Shown in pieces: positions 47,038 to 57,900 of a DNA stretch of 64,000 nucleotides (its first letter is position 1; each line of letters begins with the position of its first letter). The position numbers and the translations under genes are program-made. This stretch comes from Ciborinia camelliae (lineage: Eukaryota > Ascomycota > Leotiomycetes > Helotiales > Sclerotiniaceae), in assembly GCA_025890175.1 (NCBI GenBank), contig JANPYM010000003.1, forward strand, positions 3,271,466 through 3,335,465. Direction: 5' to 3'. The notes beneath the pieces are model-generated. The model made no database searches. It was not told the origin of the DNA and saw only the letters and a list, made by a program, of their open reading frames with translations.

Positions 47038-47198
47038 TGTTACGAACTAAGAAGAGTTGCGTAGTATTTGCTAGTTGATATATATATAGTAGTAAGCTTT
47101 CAGGAATCAATCCCTGATACTATGCCTTTTGGGGTAGTTTTGGGTGCATGGCGCAGTGGTAAAGCTTACGACTATTGTGTGGGACCGTGCACTTAACA
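47038..47198 (+). repeat. 3' LTR of the young miniature element
   Basis: 161 bp, base-for-base identical to the 5' LTR, which indicates recent insertion. Preceded by the polypurine tract and followed by the CAGTC duplication. Confidence 0.92.
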
Positions 47199-49022
47199 CA
47201 GTCCCATACAATAATCGTAAGCTTTACCACTACGCTATATACCCAAAACTATCCCAAAAGACATAATATCAGGGATTGATTTCTAAAAGTTTATTACTAT
47301 ATATATATCAACGTTATGCAATAATTCTTTTTAATTTGTAACAATTGCCTTCCCTTTCAAAGCTTTTCGTCTCGAAAAGGTTTAGCTTAGAACTTTCGAA
47401 CAAATTAGGGTATATATATATAGTTAATTATATAATTTTTCTAGTAATTCAATTGCTATTCGATACTATTCTTACCATTTAGTAATTTTATATTTAATTG
47501 AAACTAGTTCAATCAAATACTACTAAATGAATTCAGAGCTATCCAATCATTAAGCAGATATATTTTCGCCTTAATTAGCTAAATTGGATTCGCTAGTTTT
47601 ATATTCGCTAGCTTCATATTTATCCACTAATTAAAATCCCAAAATAGATTCATTAATAAAAATCCCTAATACTTTATTAAATGTATAGTTTCATACAATA
47701 ATCGTAAGCTTTACTACTGTATTATATATTTAAAACTATTTCAAAAGGCATAGTATTAGGGATTGATTCCTGAAAGCTTACTACTATATATATACCAATG
47801 TTACACAACAACTCTTTCTAGTTCGTAACACAAAGAATATATTAATTATAATTTAAAAATATTTTTAATATAAAAATAAAGCTATTAAAAAATTAAAATT
47901 ATATATTTTGAAAAAAAGATTTTGAATTTAAAAAAAATAAATATTTCATTAATTTTTATTTAGTTATATTTAATAATCAAATATTTATATATTAAAAATT
48001 TGGATTAATTTTTATACAAAATAATATTTTTATTTATAAAAGTTATAAAATACAAGATTGATTCAAAGATTATACGATTTTAATAATTGATTAGTTTTTT
48101 TATTTTTTTAATCTAAATTTTATTAAACACATTTGATTTTATTTTAAAAAAATTGTTTTTAAATTATATTTTAAAATCGAAACTTTAAAAAAAAAGGAAA
48201 ATACTTTTTAAGTATTAAAAAAAGTATTAATTGAAATTTAAAATTTTATTTTTAATAAAATATTTTTAAAATATTTAAAAAATATAGAAAATAAAAAGGA
48301 TATAGTATTAAAAATAAAAAAATAATATATTCGATATTAAATTATATAACTTTTTTGATAATAATAATATAATTAATTATATTTTTAAATCTTGAATTTC
48401 AATTTATAATAATATATAATTGATTTATATTAATTAATTTAAATGATATATTGAATTATTGAAATCCGAATCGCGTAAACTTAATTGAGGCAACTATACA
48501 ACTACAATATAATATCCAATTCAAAAACATATCCACTATCACCCACCTGCAACCTTTTGAAATCTCATAATAGGGCACAAATATCTCCAATTCCAATTAT
48601 ACTCCCCCTCACGCATCCATACTTCTAGGTATTACCATACAATACGACTTCTTCCACCGCCTAAAACAAAATAACAAAATAACTAAAGATTGAAGAATGA
48701 CGGAATTCTCAGACCGCTGTATAGGTTATTTCGTCAACTACCTTAGCATCGCATCATATCATATCATATCATCGCATCAGAAGGAAAGAAAAACAGCAAG
48801 GAGAATCATTATGCATAGTGCTCATACGATCTTATCGTGTATTATGTATCGTGTACACGATATTATTATTATTATTATTACTATTATATGATAATATGTC
48901 GGCAAGAGGGATTTATCTGGAAGTTTGATGATGGGAGGGAAAGGGGGGAATGGAGGGATGGATTGGATGGGGAGGTGAGAGGTGAGAGAGTGAGAGTTAG
49001 GGGGGGGGGTGGAGGATGGATG

Positions 49023-49097
49023 GGGAGGCGGAGGATAAGGAGGCGGAGGATAAGGAGGCGGGGGATATGGAGACGGGGGTTACGGAGGCAGGGGATA
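49023..49097 (+). repeat. 15-bp purine-rich tandem repeat, five units
   Basis: Five units of GGAGGCGGAGGATAA type, the last three diverged to GGAGGCGGGGGATAT-like forms. G-rich on the plus strand and next to a run of nine G near 49001-49009. Confidence 0.85.
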
Positions 49098-49184
49098 TAT
49101 AAGAATCAGATTAGATAGGTTTTGTTTTATAAATGAAAGAGGTTAGAGGATCATGTCAGATTGAGGAAGAAGTCTGGGGAAGAG

Positions 49185-49587
49185 CTGGTCCACCCCGTTC
49201 ATCAATCCGGCCCATTAGCTAATCGGACCACCCCATTGGTTAATGGGAACCCCTTACCCGAATGGGGCGCCCGATTAACCAATGGGCTCTACCACCACCT
49301 AAAAATCGATCTTTTAAAAATAGAAAAGTTTTATAAAAAATATTTTAAAACTTTTTTATATAAAAAATCAATTAATATTAATCGATTTTGATTTGTTAAT
49401 CGAATATTCTATTATTAATAAATACTTAATTTATCAATAAATATTAATTTTCTATTTTTAAAAAATCGATTTTTAAATGATAGAGCCCATTGGTTAATCG
49501 GGCGCCCCGTTCGGGTAAGGGGGTCCGATTAACCAATGGGGTGGTCCCATTAATTAATGGGCCGAATTGACGAACGGGGTGGACCAG
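49185..49587. mobile_element. Fold-back (MITE-like) element with long terminal inverted repeats
   Basis: The left arm (49185 to about 49325) and the right arm (about 49450-49587) are inverted copies roughly 140 bp long. They start CTGGTCCACCCCGTTC and end GAACGGGGTGGACCAG, and differ mostly by transitions. The loop is about 120 bp of AT-rich DNA. Each arm contains two oppositely oriented copies of a CCCATTGGTTAATSGG word, so the element is a palindrome of palindromes. The flanks share AG on both sides (AGAG before, AGCG after), at most a 2-bp target duplication. There is no coding capacity. Confidence 0.8.
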
Positions 49588-50404
49588 AGCGCGTGGCGAA
49601 ATGGAGTGGAATGGAGTGGAGTGGGATATAGAATATACTAGATCCAGCTAAGGTTCGGCATATAAAGGGTTGTGAGTGAGTGGATTATGTATATACACTA
49701 AATACATAAATACATAAATACATAAATAAATGAACATCGAATTAGAAAGCGGGCAGAAATAAACTTAAGATGGGGATAGAGTAGAGGGATATGATATACC
49801 TAGTTGGGAGACAGGCAGGCAGGCAGGAATGATTCTTCTCTGGGAAGTAACGGAACTCATTTCGCTCGAACTTTTATCCATCTATATAATCCACGCATAC
49901 ATGTAAATTCTAATAGTCTTGAGATGAGATGATGTTCTCATTTGATATACCGGTATATATTACCTAGGTATGTATAGCTCTCTTCGAGTAACGGAACAGA
50001 ACAGAACCGAACCCAACCGCTGGAATTTTCTCTTTCTCTCTCTCTTCCCATAAATATTAATGTACAACGATATAAAACTAAACCAAACCAAACCAAACCA
50101 ATTTTTACGTTTATTAATACCCTCTATTAATATAACATCTCATCATCTCATACGTACCAACTCTCAAATATAGCGCCAAGCCAAGCCAAGGCAACCCAAG
50201 CCAACCAAGTCCCTCAAAGATCACGTGAGACAGTGTGATGTGATGTGATCTCGTTTTCCGAATTTTCTCTCGCCCATCGCTTCTGACTCTACCTGAACCG
50301 ATCCGATCCGATTCAAAAGCAAAGCATACTTGCCAAAACCATATCATATCATATCTATTATCCTCGGAATCAGAATCAGAATCAGAATCAAAATCAAAAA
50401 AACA

Positions 50405-51770
50405 ATGTTAATCAACGAACATACAGGTGAATTTTTCATCTTCTCTTCTCTTCCTTCTCCATCACTTCCTTCTCCATCTCTCCCTTCTCCATCCCTTCCC
50501 ACCTCATCAACACTACGTATCTACAAATCAACAAACTAACCGGACACCCATCGATGGAGACAGCCGTGTCCACGAATCGAATCCTCCTGGTGCCGTATGA
50601 AGAGTCACATGTGTTGACGTATCATGGGTGGATGAAAGATGAGGTGGGTCTTTACTGATTTATTTATTCTTATTGTTGTTGTTTTTGTGGTGGTGGTTGT
50701 GGTTGTTTTTGTGGTGGTGGTGGTGGTGTATTTGTGATTTGGAAATTATTTTATGGATGATTATGTGTTTTTTTGGATTTGGATTTGTATACCTAGGTAT
50801 GGGTGGGTATGTATATGTAGATGTAGATGCGAATATAGAGCAAAAGGAGAAGGAGAAGAAAAAGGAGGACAAGAAGCAAGAAGAAAAAGAACAAGAAGCA
50901 GAACAAAAAGCCGAACAAAACCGCCCCAAGAGCTCAGAACTCAGAATTCAATTACCAAAACCGACCTAGAACTAACGCGCGAGACCCCGGCCACAGGAAA
51001 TCCAAGAAGCGACCGCCTCGGAACCATTGAGTCTGGAGGAAGAATATCAGATGCAAAAGAGTTGGCGGATGGATCGGGATAAATTGACGTTTATTCTTTG
51101 TTTGCCGGATGAGGATGAGGATGAACATGATGCAAGCGCAAGCGAAAGCTCAAGCTCAGGCAGAAAGTCAGGAGAGATTAGCAAGGGCGTCCATGATCGC
51201 GAGGATCAAATGGTTGGAGATATTAATTTGTTTTTGAGTGATGCTGATGTTGATGTTGATGAGGGTGAGGAGAAAAAGGGAGAGGAGAAATACATAGGCG
51301 AAATCGAAATCATGATAGCGAAGCCCTCAGCGCGAGGAAAGGGATTGGGGCGGGCGGCGGTGCTGACCTTTATGGAATTTTTGAGGGGGAATTGGGAGGG
51401 CATTTTGAGGGAATATAGAGGAGGGGATGGGAATCGGAATCTCTTCTCTGAAAATGAGAATGAAAATCCCGCCTCTAAAAATGAGAATGGAATTACGAAG
51501 GAGACGAAAGAGGAGAATGAGAATGGAATTACGAAGAAGGCAACAGAGAACGACGCGAAAAATACCAACCCAAACAAACTCCAGCTGCGCGTGAAGATTG
51601 GCGGGAAGAACATCAGCAGCATTCGATTATTCGAGAGTATCGGGTTTGTGAAGGTGGGGGAGGGCGAGAATTATTTCGGCGAGGTGGAGTTGGTTTTTGG
51701 GGGGTGGCATGAGGAGGGATTGATGCGCAGGTTTGGGGTAAAGGGGTATCGGGAGTGTGTTTATCGATGA
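50405..51770 (+). CDS. N-acetyltransferase 9-like GNAT protein
   Basis: Three exons, 50405-50426, 50564-50643 and 50997-51770, give 291 residues. The tiny first exon (MLINEHT) leads into RILLVPYEESHVLTYHGWMKDE, then EIQEATASEPLSLEEEYQMQ in exon 3. This is the N-terminal signature of the NAT9 family. The acetyl-CoA loop ARGKGLGRAA is at about residue 139, and a C-terminal IRLFESIGFVKVGEGENYFGE block completes the GNAT fold. Animal and fungal NAT9 proteins are GNAT acetyltransferases; the animal protein has been linked to microtubules. The intron-2 branch is ACTAAC. Intron 2 is long (353 nt) with GTGGTGGT and GAAGAA low-complexity DNA. Two inserts enlarge the protein: an acidic Asp/Glu/Ser one (about 62-115) and an Asn/Glu/Lys-rich one (about 165-225) with ENGITK repeats. 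Confidence 0.85.
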
Positions 51771-51999
51771 TATTGATTGATGTGTTTATAGGATGGGATG
51801 GCGGATTAATTGTGAGTGGGGATGGAGAGAGAGAGAGAGAGAGAATGAAAGAAAGTACCTTGGTATAAAAAGGAAGGAAGAAAGGAGAAAGTCATGAATA
51901 AGTATATTACAAATACACATACAAAATAAATAACAATACCTATCTAAAAATAAGGGGGGGGTTATAGAAACCGTTATATATCGAATAAATAACTGAATT
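51771..51999. other. NAT9-like gene 3' flank
   Basis: Short transition to the large AT island. Has a GAGAGAGA run (51827-51844) and a run of eight G (51953-51960). No gene is seen. Confidence 0.6.
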
Positions 52000-54900
52000 T
52001 TTTTTTTCCCGAAGTATTAATAAACCAAAGAATTTTTTAATATTTTTTAATACAGATTCGAGTTTTAAATTAAATGCGTATATTAAAATAAATACAAAAA
52101 AAATCAAATATATAATTTATATTAATTTATTATTAATATTAAAGTAATTATTAAATTTATTATATTACAAATTCAAATATAATTTGTAAATTTATTATAA
52201 TATATATTAGATTATATATATAAATCTATAATATTTTATATTTAATTAAAATTTCGAATATAATAAAATACAAATAAATTGTAAATATTAAATTGAATAT
52301 TTTTTTTTAATAAAAAATATATTTGTTTAATATTTTTATTAAATATTATTAATTTGATAATAATTAAAATAATTGATAAAAAAGAATTAATTTAATTGAA
52401 ATAATTAATAAAAAATAATTGGATTTTGTTTATATTATTATAATTTGTTAATAATATAATTAAAATATTATTTATTATTAATTAATAATATTTATTATTA
52501 ATAATATTTGTATATTATTATTGTATTTTATTTTATTATTTATTATTTATATATTTTAAATTTTTAATATATCTAAATTATATTATTTATATTATTTATT
52601 TTTTAAATATATTTGTTTTCGTTTTATTTTTTTTTAATTAGGTTTTTAATAAATGTATAATATTATATTTAATAAATATTTAATATTTAAATTAGATTTT
52701 ATTTAAAATATTAAAATAAATAAAATATATTTTTAAAATATATTATAATAAAATTTTAATAAAAAATTATAATAATATAATTATAATGATATAATTATAA
52801 TAATATTATATATAATTAATTAATTAAATTATAACAAAATAAAATATAAGATTAAAATAAAATTTATTTTTTTAAATATTATTTTATTATCAAATCTTTA
52901 ATTTTATTTTTTTTTAAATTATAAACTTTTTTATAATTTATTTTTTTTTACTTTATTATTTTTATTATTTACAAAAAATTTTTTATTATTTTAAAATTTG
53001 TTATTTATATTTCAATTATATATTTTTATATATTTTTCTTTTATATATTTTTATATACTTTTATATACTTTTATATATTTTTATATTATCTAGATTTTCC
53101 TTTTAACTTTTTTTATTATTCAATATAAAATTATTTCATATTACTTTTTTTATATTTTGTTTTAGTAAAATAGATACAACTTTTTTTTTCGAAAATATAT
53201 TAATATTATTATAAAAAATTATTAAAAAATAAAATTTATATATTTAAAAAATTATAAAAATAAAAATTTATTTATTAAAAAACAAATAAATAAAAAGTAT
53301 TTATTTGAAATAAAAAAATTTTCAAATTTATTAATTAACTAAATATATTTTTATTTTATTTTATTTCAATTATTTTATTTTATTATCCCTTTATTTTTTA
53401 TACCAAAATTATATTATTTATTATAAATAATATTTATAATATTATTTAATAATAATATTTAAAATATATTTTAATTATATACTTTATATTTAATTAAAAC
53501 TTTTATTAATATAAAAAATATTAATAATATATTTATATTATTTAGAAATTATTTATAAAATATAATATTAAATAAAAAAAAAATAAAATAAAGATAATAA
53601 TATATTATAAATATTAATAACTAATTTAATTTAAGATTATCCATTTTTATATTCAATTTAAATATAAAAATAAATGGTTTCAAATAAAATATTAAAAATC
53701 TATATTTACTCTTTAGGTTTTTGATTTTTTTATTAAAATCGAAAATTTGCAATATAAATTGATATTCAACAATTTTATGTTTAAAGAATTTTTTTCAAAT
53801 TCTTTAAATTTTGATTTTATAAATAATATATTATTATATCTATAAATCTATTAAATATTAATATATTTTCGATAATATCAATTTTTATTTTATTTTATTT
53901 ATTTTTTATTAAATTTTATAATTAATTGATATTTAAATTATTTATAAATATTATTAATCAATTTAGATTGTTTTTTTTTTTAATTAAAAATTTAATTTAA
54001 AAAAAATTATATTGTTTTGTAAAATAATAATTAGATTTTATAATTAAAAAATGGATATTTGCAATTTCAATAATAATAATATTAATTTTGTAATATAATG
54101 AATAAATATTTTGTAATATTTTTTGTATATAAAAGGAATATATTAGTTTAATATATATTAAATATATAAATAATTTGAAAACAAAAAAATATAAATATTA
54201 ATTATTATAAAATTTGTAATATATTTAAAATATTCGTTAATATTATTTGTAATATATATTTATTATTTGAATTTGATTTTATAATAAAATTTATTATATT
54301 GTTATATTTTTATTATTATTTTTATATTATTATTATATTAATTATTTAATATATTAATTATAATTTAATTATTAAATAAAAATAAATAAAAATTGTAAAA
54401 AAGTAAATATTTATTTATTTTCAAAATCTTTTAAATAATAAAATGTATATAATAAAAAATTAAATAAATATAGTAATATTATTAATTCTTAAATATTATA
54501 TTTATTTATTTATATAAATTTACAATTTTCGAATATAATAATCGAAAGGAATATCAATAAATATGGATTAATTTAAATTTTATTATATTATTTATAAATA
54601 TATTTTATTTATTTTTTATTTTATTAATATAATTAAACAATAAATATTAATTATATAAAATAATAAATTTTTTAATTAATTTTCAATTTTATTTGTTTTT
54701 TTCAATTAAAAATAAAGAATATATTATTATACTTTGTTATTTTATTATCCTTAATCAAAATAATTTAGATCTCGAAATTTTATTATACTTTATCAATAAT
54801 AATAAGATTATTTATTATAATTGAATTTGAAAAATTAATAATAAATTATATTCAAAAATCAAAATATATTTTAAAATAAATATTTGTATTATAAAAATTC

Positions 54901-57900
54901 GAATTAAAGAAATATATTAAATAATAACTGATATTTAAAAATAATATAATATTGTTATATAAAGTTTAATAAATTTATTATAATAAATTAATAAAGTTTT
55001 CAATAAAAATAAAAAATATAATATAGATTTAAATAATAATTTTATGGATATTAAATATTATAAATTATTATATATTTTAATTTCTTTATTATTTTTTAAA
55101 TATTAAAAACTATAAATAAAAAAAAATATAAATATATAAATATTAATATAATAATATATTTATATATATTTTATAAATAAATTATAAAATATAAAATAAT
55201 AAACAAATAACATATTTAATATTAAATAATTAAGAATAATCAATAAATAATTTTTTATGAAAAATTTTGAAATTATAATTATAAAAATCTAATATTTTAA
55301 TTATAATTTAATAAAATATTATTTTTTAATATATTTTTGAATTCAAATCCAAATTATTATTTATTAAATTTTAATATAAAATTATAAAATTTTATATTAA
55401 TTAATATAATATATAAATATTATATAAATAAAATTTTTAATTCAAATATATATTAATTTTTTTATAAATTCATTATTTATAATTTTATAATAAAATTTTA
55501 TTTTAAAAAAACCTTTATTTTTATAATTAAAATAAATACTCTATACTTTTCAAAAAACATTTTATAAATAAAAATAAGATCAAATCGAAAAATTATTTTA
55601 TATTTAAATATTTTAATTATAATAAAATTATTTTGATTAAAAATAATATATTTATTTAATATTAAATTTATTTAATTAATATATTAAAATTATTAAATTA
55701 TATTAATTTTCAGATTAATAATATTTAATATTTAATAATTTTTTTTAAAAACTTTTTTAATATTTATTAAAAACATATTTAAAATATTTAAATTTTTGTA
55801 TATAATAAATAATTTAAAAATTTTAAATATTTATATTAATAAAAGTTTTTGCGAAATAATTATTTTTTAATATATTTTATTGTTTTTATATTTTAAAAAG
55901 TTATTTTTGTTATTTTTAATATTAATTTTAAATATTAAAAATTTTGCAAATATAATAAAATATTGTTTGATAAAAATAAAAAAAGTTTGTATAATTTTTA
56001 AATATATATTTTTAAAAACTTTATAATAATAAAAAAAAATAATAATATATAAATTTTTTTTAAATATAAAAACTTTTTTTATGGTATAATTATTAAAAAA
56101 ACAAGTTTAACTTTTAAATATTCTAAATAATATTAATGTAAATATACAAATATATAAAATAATATTTTAAAAAATAAAATCTTGAAAAATATTAAAAAAT
56201 TTTATTTGTATTTAAATTTATTAAAAAAAACGTTATAATTAAATATTATTTTAAAAAATATTATTTATATAATTAAATAAACTTTTTAATATATATTCGA
56301 TTTTAATAATTATAATATAAACTTTTTGGTTTTTTTATTATTAATTAAAATTAAAATTGATTTAATAATATTATCAAATTGGTTTATAAAATTATTATTA
56401 ATTTATATATCGAATTTATTATTTTTAATTTTTATTATTGAAATAATAAATAATATTAAATTTCCGAATAATGAATTTTCAAATAAAATAGTAGATTTTA
56501 TAGTAAATTTTATAACAAATCTTGATTTATCGGTTTTGCAAAAATTTTCGTATAATGTAATAATAGATTTAATTAATTTTATAAATATTATATAATTATA
56601 TATAATAATCTTAAATATTTTAAATTGATTTATAATAATAATTATTGATATTGTAATAATTGAAGTTAATTTGACAAAAACAAAAAAAATATATATAATC
56701 ATTTTTATAATATTTAAATTCAATATTTTTATTTTAAATCGAAATTTTTATATAATAGTTTTGTAAAAAACTTTTTTTATATAAAATTATTGAAACTAAT
56801 ATCAAAGAATAAATAAAATAAAAATAATTGATTAATTTAATTTTTATATTAATCAAAATTTTAAATAATAAAAAAGGTTTTGAATTTGCTTTTAATTAAA
56901 AAAAAAAAAAAATATTTTTAGTTTAATAATATAATTTATTTTTTTTGTTTTTATTAAATATAATATTAATTAAAAATTTTTATATTAATTTTTTTAATTT
57001 AAAAAATTTGAAATGTATTGAATTTATTAAACGATTATAAATAATATTTAAAGCTAACAAAAATCTTGTTAAAAAAAAATTTTTTTTTTAAAATCTTTAT
57101 TTATTATATAATATTTTACTTTTGGTTTTTAATAATATTATATAATAATATTAAAAATATTTAATATAATAATATATTTTTTTTATATTTATAATATTAA
57201 AATCCAAATTTTATTATTTTTTTTTATTAATAATATAAAAATAATATTTTCGATTAACATTTTATTTTATAAAATTAATATTTTTGTTATTTATTAATAT
57301 ATTACTAATAAATGTTATAATAAATTTAATAATAAAAATAAATTTTTTATTTATTTTAAATTTAATCTTTTTATTAAATTTCGTTAATTTATTAATATAT
57401 ATTATAATTTTTTTAAAATCCGATTTATATGGATTTAAAAAAATTATATATATAAATTTATCTCGAAGTTTTTTGATTATGTTAAATTTAGTTAATTGAA
57501 TATAAATGTTTATTAATAAACAATATATATTAAAATAAAGATTAAAAATATTAATAAAATATATAATAAAAAAAGATATTATAATTTTATTGATATTATA
57601 AATATAAAAACAATAAATATAAATCATAATTTCAAATTTTTTTATTAAAAAGTAATATTAAATAATAAAACGTATTTCGATTTATTTAAAATTAATTATT
57701 TTTCTAATATAATTTGTAATACAAAATCTAATAATTTTTTTTTTAAAATCCAATATTTTAATTTTAAAAAAATATTATATAGATAAATTAATAATAATCC
57801 GAAAAACATTTGTAAATAAAACCGTTTTCAACAAATCTTCAATAAAAATTATTTTTCTATTTTTTATAAAAATATAAAAAACATTTAAAATATTTAAAAA

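Larger units (their letters stand above)
46581..47198 (+). mobile_element. Young 618-bp terminal-repeat miniature LTR element (TRIM) with self-priming layout
   Basis: Two identical 161-bp direct repeats (46581-46741 and 47038-47198) begin TGTTACGAAC and end TTAACA. They enclose 296 bp without an open reading frame. The target duplication CAGTC is at 46576-46580 and 47199-47203. A polypurine tract, GAAAGGGGAGG (47023-47033), lies 4 bp before the 3' LTR. One base after the 5' LTR is AGTATCAGGGATT (46743-46755), the exact complement of AATCCCTGATACT at 46652-46664 within the LTR. That LTR segment lies about 30 bp downstream of a TATATATATA box (46620-46631), so it should be the 5' end of the transcript. 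The element is non-autonomous and must borrow reverse transcriptase and integrase. Confidence 0.9.
46565..47830 (-). mobile_element. Older, RIP-mutated miniature LTR element (inverted), interrupted by a younger copy
   Basis: The ends TGTTAAGTGCAC (46565) and GTTCGTAACA (to 47830) are flanked by the 5-bp duplication CAAAG (46560-46564 and 47831-47835). Its left LTR is split after 16 bases (46565-46580) and resumes at 47204, ending at 47343; the right LTR is 47675-47830. Compared with the young copy in reverse complement, the sites I compared differ almost only by C-to-T and G-to-A, plus one short indel. That is the RIP pattern. The minus-strand polypurine tract (47344-47358) and the primer-binding site (47661-47673) are still recognisable. 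Confidence 0.85.
45551..48475. repeat. AT-rich island 1 (RIP-like) containing nested mobile elements
   Basis: Almost pure A/T apart from three islands of normal composition that correspond to mobile elements (45789-46138, 46565-47830 and the young insert inside the latter). Residual C and G in the AT background often sit in TCGA or CG contexts. That is what remains when CpA is converted to TpA by RIP. No gene is recognisable. Confidence 0.8.
48476..50404. other. Intergenic between AT island 1 and the NAT9-like gene
   Basis: Normal composition returns here. It contains a polypurine 15-bp repeat (49023-49097), a 403-bp fold-back element (49185-49587), a CATAAATA repeat near 49708-49728 and several TACCTAGGTA words. 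Frames at 48697-49118 and 49161-49391 cover these repeats and are not called as genes. Confidence 0.55.

Noticed and set aside
48697..49118. Frames of 64 and 93 codons before the fold-back element
   Set aside because: They consist of microsatellite and the 15-bp purine repeat, with poly-Ile and Arg-rich products.
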